From the NCBI RefSeq assembly GCF_003581425.1, contig NZ_QXTG01000001.1, forward strand, positions 1,488,001 to 1,552,000: a stretch of 64,000 nucleotides of DNA, written 5' to 3'. Positions 57,033 through 64,000 of the stretch are shown here, one piece after another. The DNA comes from Amnibacterium setariae. GTDB taxonomy: Bacteria; Actinomycetota; Actinomycetes; Actinomycetales; Microbacteriaceae. The notes under the pieces were generated by a model that worked only from the letters and a program-made list of their open reading frames with translations, did no database searches and was not told where the DNA came from. The position numbers and the translations under genes are program-made. The first letter of the stretch is position 1. Each line of letters opens with the position of its first letter.

Positions 57033-57046
57033 TTACCGGATGATAA
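57033..57046. promoter_or_regulatory. Candidate MarR operator
   Basis: TTACCGGATGATAA is a near-palindrome (TTACC-N4-GATAA) in the AT-richer 57030-57050 stretch, 55 bp before the MFS start. Confidence 0.4.
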
Positions 57047-57083
57047 CCACATGGTCGCCCCCGTGTTCCGGGGCGGCCCCGGG

Positions 57084-58724
57084 TCAGGCCGCCGCCTCCG
57101 TCTCGTGCCGCCGCGTCGCCTCCGCGTCGCGCCAGGTGCGGTACCCGCCGTCGAGGTTCGCGGCCGCGTGGCCGAGCTGGTTCAGCAGCCGCGCGGCCGT
57201 CGCCCCGCGCTGGCCGACCTGGCAGTGCACGACCAGCCGCTCGGCGGGCAGCTCGCCGTGGCGCTCGCGGAGGTCGTCGAGCGGCACGTTGACCGCGCCC
57301 GGGATGGCGCCCGCGGCGAACTCCTGCGGGGTGCGGACGTCGACGAGCGTCCAGCCGCTCCGCTGCAGGCCGGGCAGCTCGTGCCACTGCACGGTCGCCG
57401 CGGCTCCGGAGGCGAGGTTCCCGGCGACGTACCCGAGCAGGTTCACCGGGTCCTTCGCCGAGCCGAACTGGGGCGCGTAGGCGAGCTCGAGCCGGGAGAG
57501 GGCGGATGCGGGGATGCCGCCCGCGATCGCGGTCGCCAGCACGTCGATCCGCTTGTCGACCCCGTCCCGACCCGTGATCTGCGCCCCGAGCACCTGGTCC
57601 GTCTCCGCGTCGACGAGCAGCTTGATCGACAGCGGGGTCGCGCCCGGGTAGTAGCCGGCGTGCTGCGCCGGGTGGGTGTGGAGGACGCGGTGCGCCCGGC
57701 CCGCGGCGAGCAGGCGCCGCTCGGTCCAGCCGAGCGTCGCGACCGCGAGGCCGAACACCTGCACGATCGCCGTGCCGATCGCCGGGGCCGCGTCCTCCGG
57801 CTCGCCCGCGATCACGTCCGCGATCGACCGCCCGTGGCGGTTCGCCAGGCCGGCGAGCGCGACGAGGACGGGGCCGCCGTCCACCGCGTCCCGCTTCTCG
57901 ACCGCGTCGCCGGCGGCGAGGATCGCGGGGTCGGACGTGCGATGCCGCGCGTCGACGGCGATGCCGCCGGTCGGACCGAGCTCCAGCCCCGCGGCGTGCG
58001 CGGGCTCCGACCGCGGCGCCACCCCGGTCGCGTCGACCACGAGGTCGGCCGGGAGGCGCTCGCCGCCCTCGAGCACGACTGCGCCGTCGACCACCCCGGT
58101 CGCGGCCGCGCCGAAGCGGAGGTCGACGCCGGCGTCCTGCAGCACCCGGTGGACGGGGGCGGCCATCTCCGGGTCGAGGGTGTGCAGCACCTGGTCGCCC
58201 CGCGCGACGAGCGCGACCGCGAGGCCGCGCCGCACGAGGTTCTCCGCCGTCTCCAGCCCGATGTAGCCGCCGCCGACGACGACCGCGGACCGCGCTCCGG
58301 ACTCGACGACGCGGACGATGCCGTCCATGTCGTCGACGCTGCGGAGGGCGTGCACCGGCACGGAGCCGTCCGCGGGAAGGGCGTCCGGCTCCGCGCCCTG
58401 CGCCAGCACGAGGACGTCGTAGCGCTCCTCGGACGCCGTGCCGTCCGCCTCGACCCGCAGGCGCTTCGCCTCCCGGTCGATCGCCGTCACGCGGTGGCGC
58501 GTGCGGATGTCGAGCCGGAACCGGCGCGCGAGCCCGTCCGCGTCCCGCAGCAGCGCAGCGCGCTCCGGGATCACGCCGCCCACGTGGTACGGCAGGCCGC
58601 AGTTCGCGAACGAGACGTGCTCGCCGGCCTCGAGCACCAGGATCTCGGCGGTCTCGTCCAGCCGGCGCAGCCTCGTCGCCGCGGACATGCCCGCCGCGAC
58701 CCCGCCCACGATCACCACGCGCAT
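57084..58724 (-). CDS. CoA-disulfide-reductase-like FAD oxidoreductase with rhodanese domain
   Basis: A 546-aa flavoenzyme. FAD motif VVIVGGVAAGMSAA, redox Cys C42 in SFANCGLPYH, NAD motif VVVGGGYIGLE, DATGVAPRSE and the dimerisation domain are as in CoADR/Npr. A C-terminal rhodanese domain (about 450-535) has its own catalytic Cys C501 in VVHCQVGQRG. This CoADR-rhodanese form reduces CoA persulfide or polysulfide. It is alone, between MFS and SDR genes. Confidence 0.93.
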   Translation of the reverse strand: MRVVIVGGVAAGMSAATRLRRLDETAEILVLEAGEHVSFANCGLPYHVGGVIPERAALLRDADGLARRFRLDIRTRHRVTAIDREAKRLRVEADGTASEERYDVLVLAQGAEPDALPADGSVPVHALRSVDDMDGIVRVVESGARSAVVVGGGYIGLETAENLVRRGLAVALVARGDQVLHTLDPEMAAPVHRVLQDAGVDLRFGAAATGVVDGAVVLEGGERLPADLVVDATGVAPRSEPAHAAGLELGPTGGIAVDARHRTSDPAILAAGDAVEKRDAVDGGPVLVALAGLANRHGRSIADVIAGEPEDAAPAIGTAIVQVFGLAVATLGWTERRLLAAGRAHRVLHTHPAQHAGYYPGATPLSIKLLVDAETDQVLGAQITGRDGVDKRIDVLATAIAGGIPASALSRLELAYAPQFGSAKDPVNLLGYVAGNLASGAAATVQWHELPGLQRSGWTLVDVRTPQEFAAGAIPGAVNVPLDDLRERHGELPAERLVVHCQVGQRGATAARLLNQLGHAAANLDGGYRTWRDAEATRRHETEAAA

Positions 58725-58814
58725 CGGCGCTCCCCTCGTCGACCTCGAGCCTGCCCGATCGAGCGGACGCCCGGGTGCCTCCCCGAGGATCGGGGGAGGC
58801 GGAGAGGGGTCGGC

Positions 58815-59585
58815 ATGACGGTGAACCGGTACGCGGTCGAGGGCAGGGCGGTGCTCGTCACGGGCGGCGGCAGCGGGATCGGCGCGGCGATCGCCCGCGC
58901 GTTCCTCGACAACGGGGCGCGCGTCGCCGTCACGGGGCGCCGGGAGGACGCGCTGCAGCGCGTCGTGGACGGCGCCGAGGAGGGGCGGGCGCTCGCCGTG
59001 CAGGGCGACGTGGGCGACCCGGCCGACGTCGCGCGCGTCGTCGCCGCGGTGGTCGAGGCGTTCGGCGGGCTCGACGTCGTGGTGAGCAACGCGGCCGGGT
59101 ACGCGGCCGGCGAGCTCGTCGACCTGTCCGCGTCGGACTGGGAGGCGCTGCGCCGGACGAACGTCGACGGCCTGTTCCACCTCGCGCAGGCGGTCCTCCC
59201 GCACCTGGAGGCGTCGAAGGGGTCGCTCGTCGCGGTCGCGAGCGTGTCCGGCCTCTCCGGCGACTGGGGGCAGGCGGCCTACAACGCGACGAAGCACGCG
59301 GTCGTCGGCTTCGTGCAGTCGCTCGCGCTCGACTACGGGGGCCGCGGCGTGCGGGTGAACGCGGTCGCGCCCGCGTTCACGCAGACGGAGATGACGGCCG
59401 GCGTCGGGTCCGACGACGAGTCCCTCGCGCCCTTCGTCGACCGCATCGCGCTCGGCCGCCCCGGGCTGCCCGAGGACGTCGCGCCCGCCGTGCTGTTCCT
59501 CGCCACGGAGGACGCGGGCTACATCATGGGCGCCGTGCTGACCGTTGACGGCGGCACCTCGGCCTCGACGGGCCAGCCCCGCTGA
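58815..59585 (+). CDS. Short-chain dehydrogenase/reductase
   Basis: A 256-aa classical SDR: TGGGSGIGAAI, NAAGY, SVSGLSGDWGQAAYNATKHA (catalytic Tyr and Lys in YNATK) and VAPAFTQTEM, with the C-terminal GYIMGAVLTVDGGTS. Residues resemble glucose-1-dehydrogenase/FabG-type SDRs. GGAGAGG lies before the ATG. Divergent from the CoADR gene. Substrate unknown. Confidence 0.92.
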   Translation: MTVNRYAVEGRAVLVTGGGSGIGAAIARAFLDNGARVAVTGRREDALQRVVDGAEEGRALAVQGDVGDPADVARVVAAVVEAFGGLDVVVSNAAGYAAGELVDLSASDWEALRRTNVDGLFHLAQAVLPHLEASKGSLVAVASVSGLSGDWGQAAYNATKHAVVGFVQSLALDYGGRGVRVNAVAPAFTQTEMTAGVGSDDESLAPFVDRIALGRPGLPEDVAPAVLFLATEDAGYIMGAVLTVDGGTSASTGQPR

Positions 59586-59621
59586 CCCGCGGCGCCATCC
59601 GGATCGCCCACCACCGGGTGA

Positions 59622-59638
59622 GGGGCTCGAGACCACCC
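59622..59638. repeat. Remnant of the intergenic repeat family
   Basis: GGGGCTCGAGACCACCC matches the right arm of the palindromes at 3405-3414 and 62041-62054, without a left arm. Confidence 0.5.
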
Positions 59639-59642
59639 GCAC

Positions 59643-60299
59643 CTAGGCGATCGTGACCCCGAGCGCCTCCGCGAAGAGGGGCGCGAACCGCGGCAGCTGG
59701 TCCGTGGACAGGATCGCGCCGGCCAGGCCGCGCGGGTCGTCGACGCCCTCGAGGTCCGCGCCGCGGAGGTCGAGGTGCTCGAGGCGGGCGCCGCGCACCG
59801 ACAGCTCCCGGACCCGGGAGCCGACGACGGCGACCCGCCGCGCCGTCGTCCCCCGCAGGTCGAGGTCCCCGACGGTGCAGTCGACGAGGCGGACGTCCTC
59901 CAGGCGGCCGTCCGCGAGCCCGAGGTAGTCGATCCGGCAGCCGACGAGCTCGACGCGGCTGAGGTCCGCCTCGAACCACTCGGCGGCGCCGAACCGGCAG
60001 CCCTCGAGCCGGACGTCGCGGAGCGTGAGCCGCGCGCCGCGCAGGGCCGTCGCGGTGACGGCCTCGAGCACGCTGTCGACGACGCGCGCGCCGTCGAGCA
60101 CGGCGCCGTCCAGCACGACGGACTCGAGCAGGCTCTCGTCCACCACGAGGTCCTGCAGCCCGCGTCCCGAGGCGTCGACGCCGTGGACCCGGAGGCCGTC
60201 GACGCGGGCGCCGGCCGCGAGGTCGTCGGCCGACCCCGCCCTCAGGTCGGGCAGGGCCACCGGGACGATCCGCGGGGCTCCCGCATCGCGCTTCGCCAT
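59643..60299 (-). CDS. Pentapeptide-repeat-like protein
   Basis: A 218-aa protein with recurring A(D/N)LXX-type fives (for example VLDGAVLDGARV, LRGARLTLRDVRLEGC, DLRGTTARRV, LRGADLEG). These fold as a right-handed beta-helix. The repeats are loose, and no gyrase-mimic feature (such as a DNA-like charge pattern) can be asserted. Function unknown. Converges on the SDR gene. Confidence 0.85.
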   Translation of the reverse strand: MAKRDAGAPRIVPVALPDLRAGSADDLAAGARVDGLRVHGVDASGRGLQDLVVDESLLESVVLDGAVLDGARVVDSVLEAVTATALRGARLTLRDVRLEGCRFGAAEWFEADLSRVELVGCRIDYLGLADGRLEDVRLVDCTVGDLDLRGTTARRVAVVGSRVRELSVRGARLEHLDLRGADLEGVDDPRGLAGAILSTDQLPRFAPLFAEALGVTIA

Positions 60300-60308
60300 G
60301 CGACGACG

Positions 60309-60866
60309 CTAGGGGCGGCCGGCGACGGCGTACCGCAGGTGCACCCAGCCGGCCGGGAACGTCCGCTGCTCCAGCAGCTCCAGCCCGAGCCGCGCGCCGT
60401 CCGGCAGCACGCGCGGTCCCTCGCCGACGACGACGGGGACGAGGAGCAGCTGCAGCTCGTCCACCAGCCCGGTCGCGAAGACGTGCGCCGCGATCCCGGC
60501 GCCGCCGATCGTCAAGGGAGCGGTGGCGGCGGCCTTCAGGCGCCGCACGGCGTCGGCGTCGAAGCGCCGTTCGAGCCGGGTGCGGGGCACGTCCACGGCG
60601 TCGAGCGTCGTCGAGAAGACCACGTGGTCGGCGCGGCGCCAGAGCCGCCCGTACTCGCCCTCGACCGAGCCGTCGTCAGGGGCGGTCGCCCAGTACCGCA
60701 TCGTCTCCCACATCCGGCGGCCGTAGAGGTGGGTGCCGACCGTGCGCTCGAGGTCGTTCGCGAACGCGTGCACGTCCTCGGGCGGCTCGGCCCAGTCGAA
60801 CCGCCCGTCCCCGTCGGTGAGCCGGAGGTCGAGGGAGCAGGTGAAGAAGGCCGTCAGCGGCGCCAT
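60309..60866 (-). CDS. RibD C-terminal/DHFR-fold reductase family protein
   Basis: A 185-aa dihydrofolate-reductase-fold protein. LTAFFTCSLDLRL near the start, TVGTHLYGRRMWETMRYW, DHVVFSTTLD, IGGAGIAAHVFATGLVDEL and VPVVVGEGPRVLPD are hallmarks. Such proteins reduce small substrates with NADPH; identity unknown. The ATG at 60866 is preferred; an ORF extension to 60902 lacks family sequence. Divergent from the LLM gene across 53 bp. Confidence 0.87.
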   Translation of the reverse strand: MAPLTAFFTCSLDLRLTDGDGRFDWAEPPEDVHAFANDLERTVGTHLYGRRMWETMRYWATAPDDGSVEGEYGRLWRRADHVVFSTTLDAVDVPRTRLERRFDADAVRRLKAAATAPLTIGGAGIAAHVFATGLVDELQLLLVPVVVGEGPRVLPDGARLGLELLEQRTFPAGWVHLRYAVAGRP

Positions 60867-60919
60867 CCGGCGACCCTGCCCCCTCCCGCTGGGCGGCGGC
60901 AAGGGGTACAGTGGTTGAC

Positions 60920-61969
60920 ATGTCTACGAAGCGCATCGGCTTCCTCTCCTTCGGCCACTGGGGCCCGGCCCGCGGGTCGAGCACCCCGACGGCGAAGGAC
61001 ACCCTGCTGCAGACGATCGAGCTCGCGGTCGCGGCGGAGGAGATCGGCATCGACAACGCGTCGGTCCGGGTCCACCACTTCGCACCGCAGCTCTCGGCGC
61101 CCTTCCCGCTGCTCGCGGCGATGGCCGCGCGCACGAGCCGCATCGAGCTCGGCACCGGCGTGATCGACATGCGCTACGAGAACCCGCTCTACATGGCGGA
61201 GGAGGCGGGCGTCGCCGACCAGATCTCCGGCGGCCGGCTGCAGCTCGGCGTGAGCCGCGGCTCACCCGAGCCGGCGCTGAACGGCGCCCACGCGTTCGGG
61301 TTCGTGCCGCCCGAGGGGATGAGCGACGCCGACCTCGCGCGCCACAAGCTCGAGGTGTTCATGGCGGCGATCGACGGGGCCGGCGTGGTCGCGTCCGACC
61401 CGCGGATGACCGGCGTCTCGCAGGCGCTCGCCGTGCAGCCGCAGTCGCCGGGCCTCGCGCGGCGGATCTGGTGGGGCAGCGGCACCCGGGCGACCGCGAC
61501 CTGGGTCGCGGAGCAGGGGCTGAACATGCAGTCGTCGACGCTGCTCACCGAGGACACGGGCGTGCCCTTCGACGAGCTGCAGGCGGAGCAGATCCAGGTC
61601 TACCGGGACGCCTGGAAGGCGGCCGGCCACGACTGGGAGCCGCGGGTGTCCGTGAGCCGCAGCGTCATGCCGATCACGACCGACGTCGACCGCCTCTACT
61701 TCGGCGGCGAGCAGGGCTCCGACGACCAGGTCGGCTACCTCGACGGCGGCTACGCCCGCTTCGGCAAGACCTACGCAGGGGAGCCGGACCGGCTGGCGGA
61801 GGAGCTGGCGCAGGACGCGGCCGTCCAAGCCGCCGACACCCTGCTGCTCACGATCCCGAACCAGCTCGGCGTCGAGTACAACGCCCGCCTGCTCGAGACG
61901 ATCGCGAAGCACGTCGCGCCCGCCATCGGCTGGGTTCCGCCCGCCGAGCGCGCCCTCGCCGCAGTCTGA
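60920..61969 (+). CDS. LLM-class (luciferase-like) flavin oxidoreductase
   Basis: A 349-aa TIM-barrel flavin monooxygenase-like protein. SVRVHHFAPQ, ELGTGVIDMRYENPLYMAEEAG, GRLQLGVSRGSPEPA and WWGSGTRATATWVAEQGLN are family blocks. Probably FMN-linked with a partner reductase. TACAGT (60907-60912) ends 7 nt before the ATG at 60920, fitting a leaderless mRNA; an upstream GTG at 60911 overlaps that hexamer and is less likely. Confidence 0.9.
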   Translation: MSTKRIGFLSFGHWGPARGSSTPTAKDTLLQTIELAVAAEEIGIDNASVRVHHFAPQLSAPFPLLAAMAARTSRIELGTGVIDMRYENPLYMAEEAGVADQISGGRLQLGVSRGSPEPALNGAHAFGFVPPEGMSDADLARHKLEVFMAAIDGAGVVASDPRMTGVSQALAVQPQSPGLARRIWWGSGTRATATWVAEQGLNMQSSTLLTEDTGVPFDELQAEQIQVYRDAWKAAGHDWEPRVSVSRSVMPITTDVDRLYFGGEQGSDDQVGYLDGGYARFGKTYAGEPDRLAEELAQDAAVQAADTLLLTIPNQLGVEYNARLLETIAKHVAPAIGWVPPAERALAAV

Positions 61970-62014
61970 CCCGCCGCCTGCTCGGTCCCGCTGCGCTCGC
62001 ATCCCGCCCGGCCC

Positions 62015-62054
62015 CGCTGGTCGAGGTGCGAGCGCAGCGAGCCTCGAGACCACC
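62015..62054. repeat. Intergenic palindrome of the repeat family (locus 4)
   Basis: TGGTCGAGG (62018-62026) and CCTCGAGACCACC (62042-62054) are the arms, with a GC-rich 15-nt loop (TGCGAGCGCAGCGAG). The same arms are at 3375-3414. It lies between converging genes and may act as a terminator. Confidence 0.75.
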
Positions 62055-62068
62055 GCGTCACGCGGGCA

Positions 62069-62461
62069 TCAGGTGACGGGGCCGGTCCACTTCTCGCCCG
62101 GGCCCTTGCCGACCGGGTCCGGCACGGTCGAGGCCTCGCGGAAGGCGAGCTGCAGCGTGCGCAGCCCGTCGCGCAGGGGGCGTGCGTGCGAGTCGCTGAT
62201 CTCGGGCGCCGCCGCGGTGATGAGGCCGGCGAGCGCGGTGATGAGCTTCCGCGCCTCGTCGAGGTCGGTCTGCGCGGCCGGGTCGTCGGCGAGGCCGCAC
62301 TTCACGGCCGCGGCGCTCATGAGGTGCACGGCCGCCGCGCCGATCACCTCGACCGCGGGCACGTCCGCGATGTCCCGCGTCGCGTCGGCCAGCTCGTCGG
62401 GGGAGTCGGCCGCCTCGGCCTCGCCGGGGGCGTCGTCGGGGGAGTAGCGGTAGTCGGTCAC
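62069..62461 (-). CDS. DUF1844 domain-containing protein
   Basis: A 130-aa acidic protein with the DUF1844 core ([37 protein letters not shown]). It is found beside infC in many actinobacteria, divergently oriented. The GTG start at 62461 has GGGAGAA about 9 nt upstream. Function unknown; the conserved pairing suggests a link to translation. Confidence 0.88.
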   Translation of the reverse strand: MTDYRYSPDDAPGEAEAADSPDELADATRDIADVPAVEVIGAAAVHLMSAAAVKCGLADDPAAQTDLDEARKLITALAGLITAAAPEISDSHARPLRDGLRTLQLAFREASTVPDPVGKGPGEKWTGPVT

Positions 62462-62503
62462 CGCAGCATTCTCCCGGGCCGGGCGCCCGGTCCGCGTTCC
62501 TGG

Positions 62504-62749
62504 TACGATGCTGCGGTTCCGGGCTTCGACCCGGCGTACAAGTGGAGCGATCCCACCTCCCGCCCGCCTTCTCGAAGGGCGACGAGGTCGAAGCACCTCC
62601 CTCCGGTGATCCGGGGAGCAGGGGTGCGAGAGCGGTGTCCGGACCGGTGTCCCGGGGCGGAGCCGCGGAATCGTTCTGTGCGTCCGCCGGTTGAACCCTG
62701 GGGAAGCGCGTCCCGCGCCGACCCCTCAACCGACTGTTTGGAGCAACGC
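62504..62749 (+). promoter_or_regulatory. infC promoter and structured 5' leader
   Basis: TACGAT (62504-62509) is a -10; the mRNA would start near 62516, giving a leader of about 234 nt with no gene. Just before the start, CGGTTGA (62688-62694) and GGGG (62700-62703) pair with CCCCTCAACCG (62722-62732), with an inner GCGCG/CGCGC (62706-62718). The stem ends 7 nt before the GGAG Shine-Dalgarno site (62740-62743), suggesting translational control. Confidence 0.65.
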
Positions 62750-63364
62750 ATCAGCGATCCCCGTACCAATGACAAGATCCGCGTCCCGGAGGTCCGACTC
62801 GTCGGCCCCGCCGGCGAGCAGGTCGGCGTCGTCCCCATCGAGACCGCCCTCCGGCTGGCCCGTGAGGCGGACCTCGACCTCGTCGAGGTCGCGCCGAACT
62901 CCCGTCCCCCGGTGGTCAAGATCATGGACTACGGGAAGTTCAAGTACGAGACGGCGCAGAAGGCCAAGGAGGCCCGGCGCAACCAGGCCAACACGGTCCT
63001 CAAGGAGGTCCGTTTCCGCCTGAAGATCGACTCGCACGACTACGAGACCAAGCGCAAGCGCGCCGAGGGCTTCCTCAAGGACGGCGACAAGGTCAAGGCG
63101 ATGATCCTGTTCCGCGGCCGCGAGCAGTCCCGCCCCGACCAGGGCGTGCGCCTGCTCGCCCGGTTCGCGGAGGACGTGCGCGAGTTCGGCAACGTGGAGT
63201 CCAACCCCACGATCGACGGTCGCAACATGGTCATGGTCATCGGCCCGATCAAGAGCAAGGTCGACGCGAAGGCGGAGCAGAACGCGAAGCGCGCCGCCGC
63301 CCGGAACCAGAACAACCCGGCATCCACCGATGCCGAGGACGCCCCGACATCCCAGGAGCAGTGA
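62750..63364 (+). CDS. infC: Translation initiation factor IF-3, AUC start
   Basis: A 204-aa IF-3. N-domain ([38 protein letters not shown]) and C-domain ([26 protein letters not shown]) are complete. The conserved start region reads [14 protein letters not shown]; the codon for I is ATC at 62750, and GGAG is 6 nt upstream. No ATG, GTG or TTG fits that spacing: TTG at 62738 overlaps the Shine-Dalgarno site. Rare start codons on infC are the basis of IF-3 autoregulation, known for AUU in E. coli. The C-terminal tail is Ala/Gln/Asn-rich. Confidence 0.93.
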   Translation: MSDPRTNDKIRVPEVRLVGPAGEQVGVVPIETALRLAREADLDLVEVAPNSRPPVVKIMDYGKFKYETAQKAKEARRNQANTVLKEVRFRLKIDSHDYETKRKRAEGFLKDGDKVKAMILFRGREQSRPDQGVRLLARFAEDVREFGNVESNPTIDGRNMVMVIGPIKSKVDAKAEQNAKRAAARNQNNPASTDAEDAPTSQEQ

Positions 63365-63558
63365 TGCCGAAGCAGAAGACGCACTCCGGTGCCAAGAAGC
63401 GGTTCAAGATCACCGGCAGCGGCAAGGTCATGAAGGCCCAGGCCGGCAAGCGCCACAACCTCGAGAACAAGTCGAGCCGGTTCACCCGCCGCATCACGGG
63501 AGACGCCGAGGTCGCTGCGCCCCAGGCGAAGCAGATCAAGAAGATGCTCGGCAAGTAA
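63364..63558 (+). CDS. rpmI: 50S ribosomal protein L35
   Basis: A 64-aa basic ribosomal protein: [20 protein letters not shown] start and [14 protein letters not shown], as in all L35. The ATG overlaps the infC stop by one base (TGATG), and a GGAG lies just before, so it is coupled to infC. Confidence 0.97.
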   Translation: MPKQKTHSGAKKRFKITGSGKVMKAQAGKRHNLENKSSRFTRRITGDAEVAAPQAKQIKKMLGK

Positions 63559-63586
63559 GCCCGACGAGAGCCTGAAGGAGTAAGCA

Positions 63587-63973
63587 ATGGCCAGGGTCAA
63601 GCGCGCCGTCAATGCGCAGAAGAAGCGTCGGGTCGTCCTCGAGCGCGCCGAGGGGTACCGCGGTCAGCGGTCCCGCCTCTACCGCAAGGCGAAGGAGCAG
63701 GTCACCCACTCCCTCGTCTACGCGTACCGCGACCGCCGCCAGAAGAAGGGCGACTTCCGCCGTCTCTGGATCCAGCGGATCAACGCGGCCTCGCGTGCGA
63801 ACGGCCTCACCTACAACCGGTTCATCCAGGGCCTGAACCTGGCCGGTGTCGAGGTCGACCGCCGCATCCTCGCGGAGCTCGCGGTCAACGAGCCGGCGAC
63901 GTTCGCCGGCCTGGTCGCCACCGCGAAGGCCGCGCTGCCGGCCGACACGTCGGCGCCCGCCGTCACCGCCTGA
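63587..63973 (+). CDS. rplT: 50S ribosomal protein L20
   Basis: A 128-aa L20: [15 protein letters not shown] start, [43 protein letters not shown] lies 7 nt before the ATG. Last gene of infC-rpmI-rplT in the window; no clear terminator is seen before the window ends 27 bp later. Confidence 0.98.
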   Translation: MARVKRAVNAQKKRRVVLERAEGYRGQRSRLYRKAKEQVTHSLVYAYRDRRQKKGDFRRLWIQRINAASRANGLTYNRFIQGLNLAGVEVDRRILAELAVNEPATFAGLVATAKAALPADTSAPAVTA

Positions 63974-64000
63974 GCGCAGCACCACCACGAACGAGCCCGG

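Noticed and set aside
55182-58814. 5' part of a very long plus-strand frame before the SDR start
   Set aside because: The frame upstream of 58815 is antisense to the MFS and CoADR genes; only the region from the ATG at 58815 has SDR sequence.

Overview
The window is high-GC chromosomal DNA from an actinobacterium, most likely a member of the Microbacteriaceae. The call rests on sustained high GC with third-position GC bias, GTG and TTG starts, many GTGA/ATGA gene overlaps, ThyX in place of ThyA, a mycoredoxin-like protein, PriA-type HisA, and an actinobacterial block dapB / thyX-dapA-rnj / ftsK-pgsA-cinA-clgR-DUF3046-recA-recX-miaB-miaA / dapF-hflX / lexA. The genus cannot be fixed from sequence reading alone. 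No tRNA, rRNA, CRISPR array, transposase, phage gene or replication origin was seen.

Layout. 1-4.1 kb: an aldehyde dehydrogenase (cut by the window edge) with its GAF-type regulator, a mycoredoxin, an intergenic repeat block and an HpcH/HpaI aldolase. 4.1-10.5 kb: the most unusual region. A PrmC-like methyltransferase and a fatty acyl-CoA reductase fused to a HAD phosphatase domain are divergent, across only 21 bp, from an SDR, a PlsC-type acyltransferase and an alkyl-DHAP-synthase homologue. Together these match the steps of the oxygen-tolerant (peroxisome-type) ether-lipid pathway. 10.5-15.4 kb: PrsW-like protease with MarR, FAD monooxygenase, LysR and an MFS exporter. 15.4-20.2 kb: pnp with a structured leader, then two aldo/keto-reductase-fold genes that have lost catalytic residues. 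20.2-24.8 kb: TetR, histidine phosphatase, GNAT, dapB, a TPR-like membrane protein, Nudix and a TIGR01777 epimerase.

24.8-43.6 kb: conserved core with lysine/peptidoglycan genes (dapA, dapB, dapF), RNA metabolism (rnj, miaB, miaA, hflX), chromosome segregation (ftsK), lipid head group (pgsA), proteostasis control (clgR) and SOS repair (recA, recX). An ArsR gene and an AHSA1-like gene sit between rnj and ftsK, and the second is broken by an 8-bp tandem duplication. 43.6-49.7 kb: a GlxA-type AraC regulator overlapping alkA, a phosphatase/ABC exporter set, and lexA divergent from a LysM membrane protein with an SOS-like intergenic region. 49.7-53.6 kb: the overlapping hisC-hisB-hisH-priA-sseB operon. 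53.6-62 kb: accessory genes (DUF559 nuclease-like protein between two matching palindromes, MarR-MFS, CoA-disulfide-reductase-like enzyme, SDR, pentapeptide protein, DHFR-like protein, LLM oxidoreductase). 62-64 kb: DUF1844 and the infC-rpmI-rplT operon; infC appears to start at AUC behind a hairpin.

Working links: the SOS circuit is spread over recA (SOS box), lexA and the LysM gene; the dap genes feed lysine and diaminopimelate; many genes carry a TANNNT hexamer 6-8 nt before the start codon, implying widespread leaderless transcription. All functions are read from sequence motifs and family knowledge; no database search was run.
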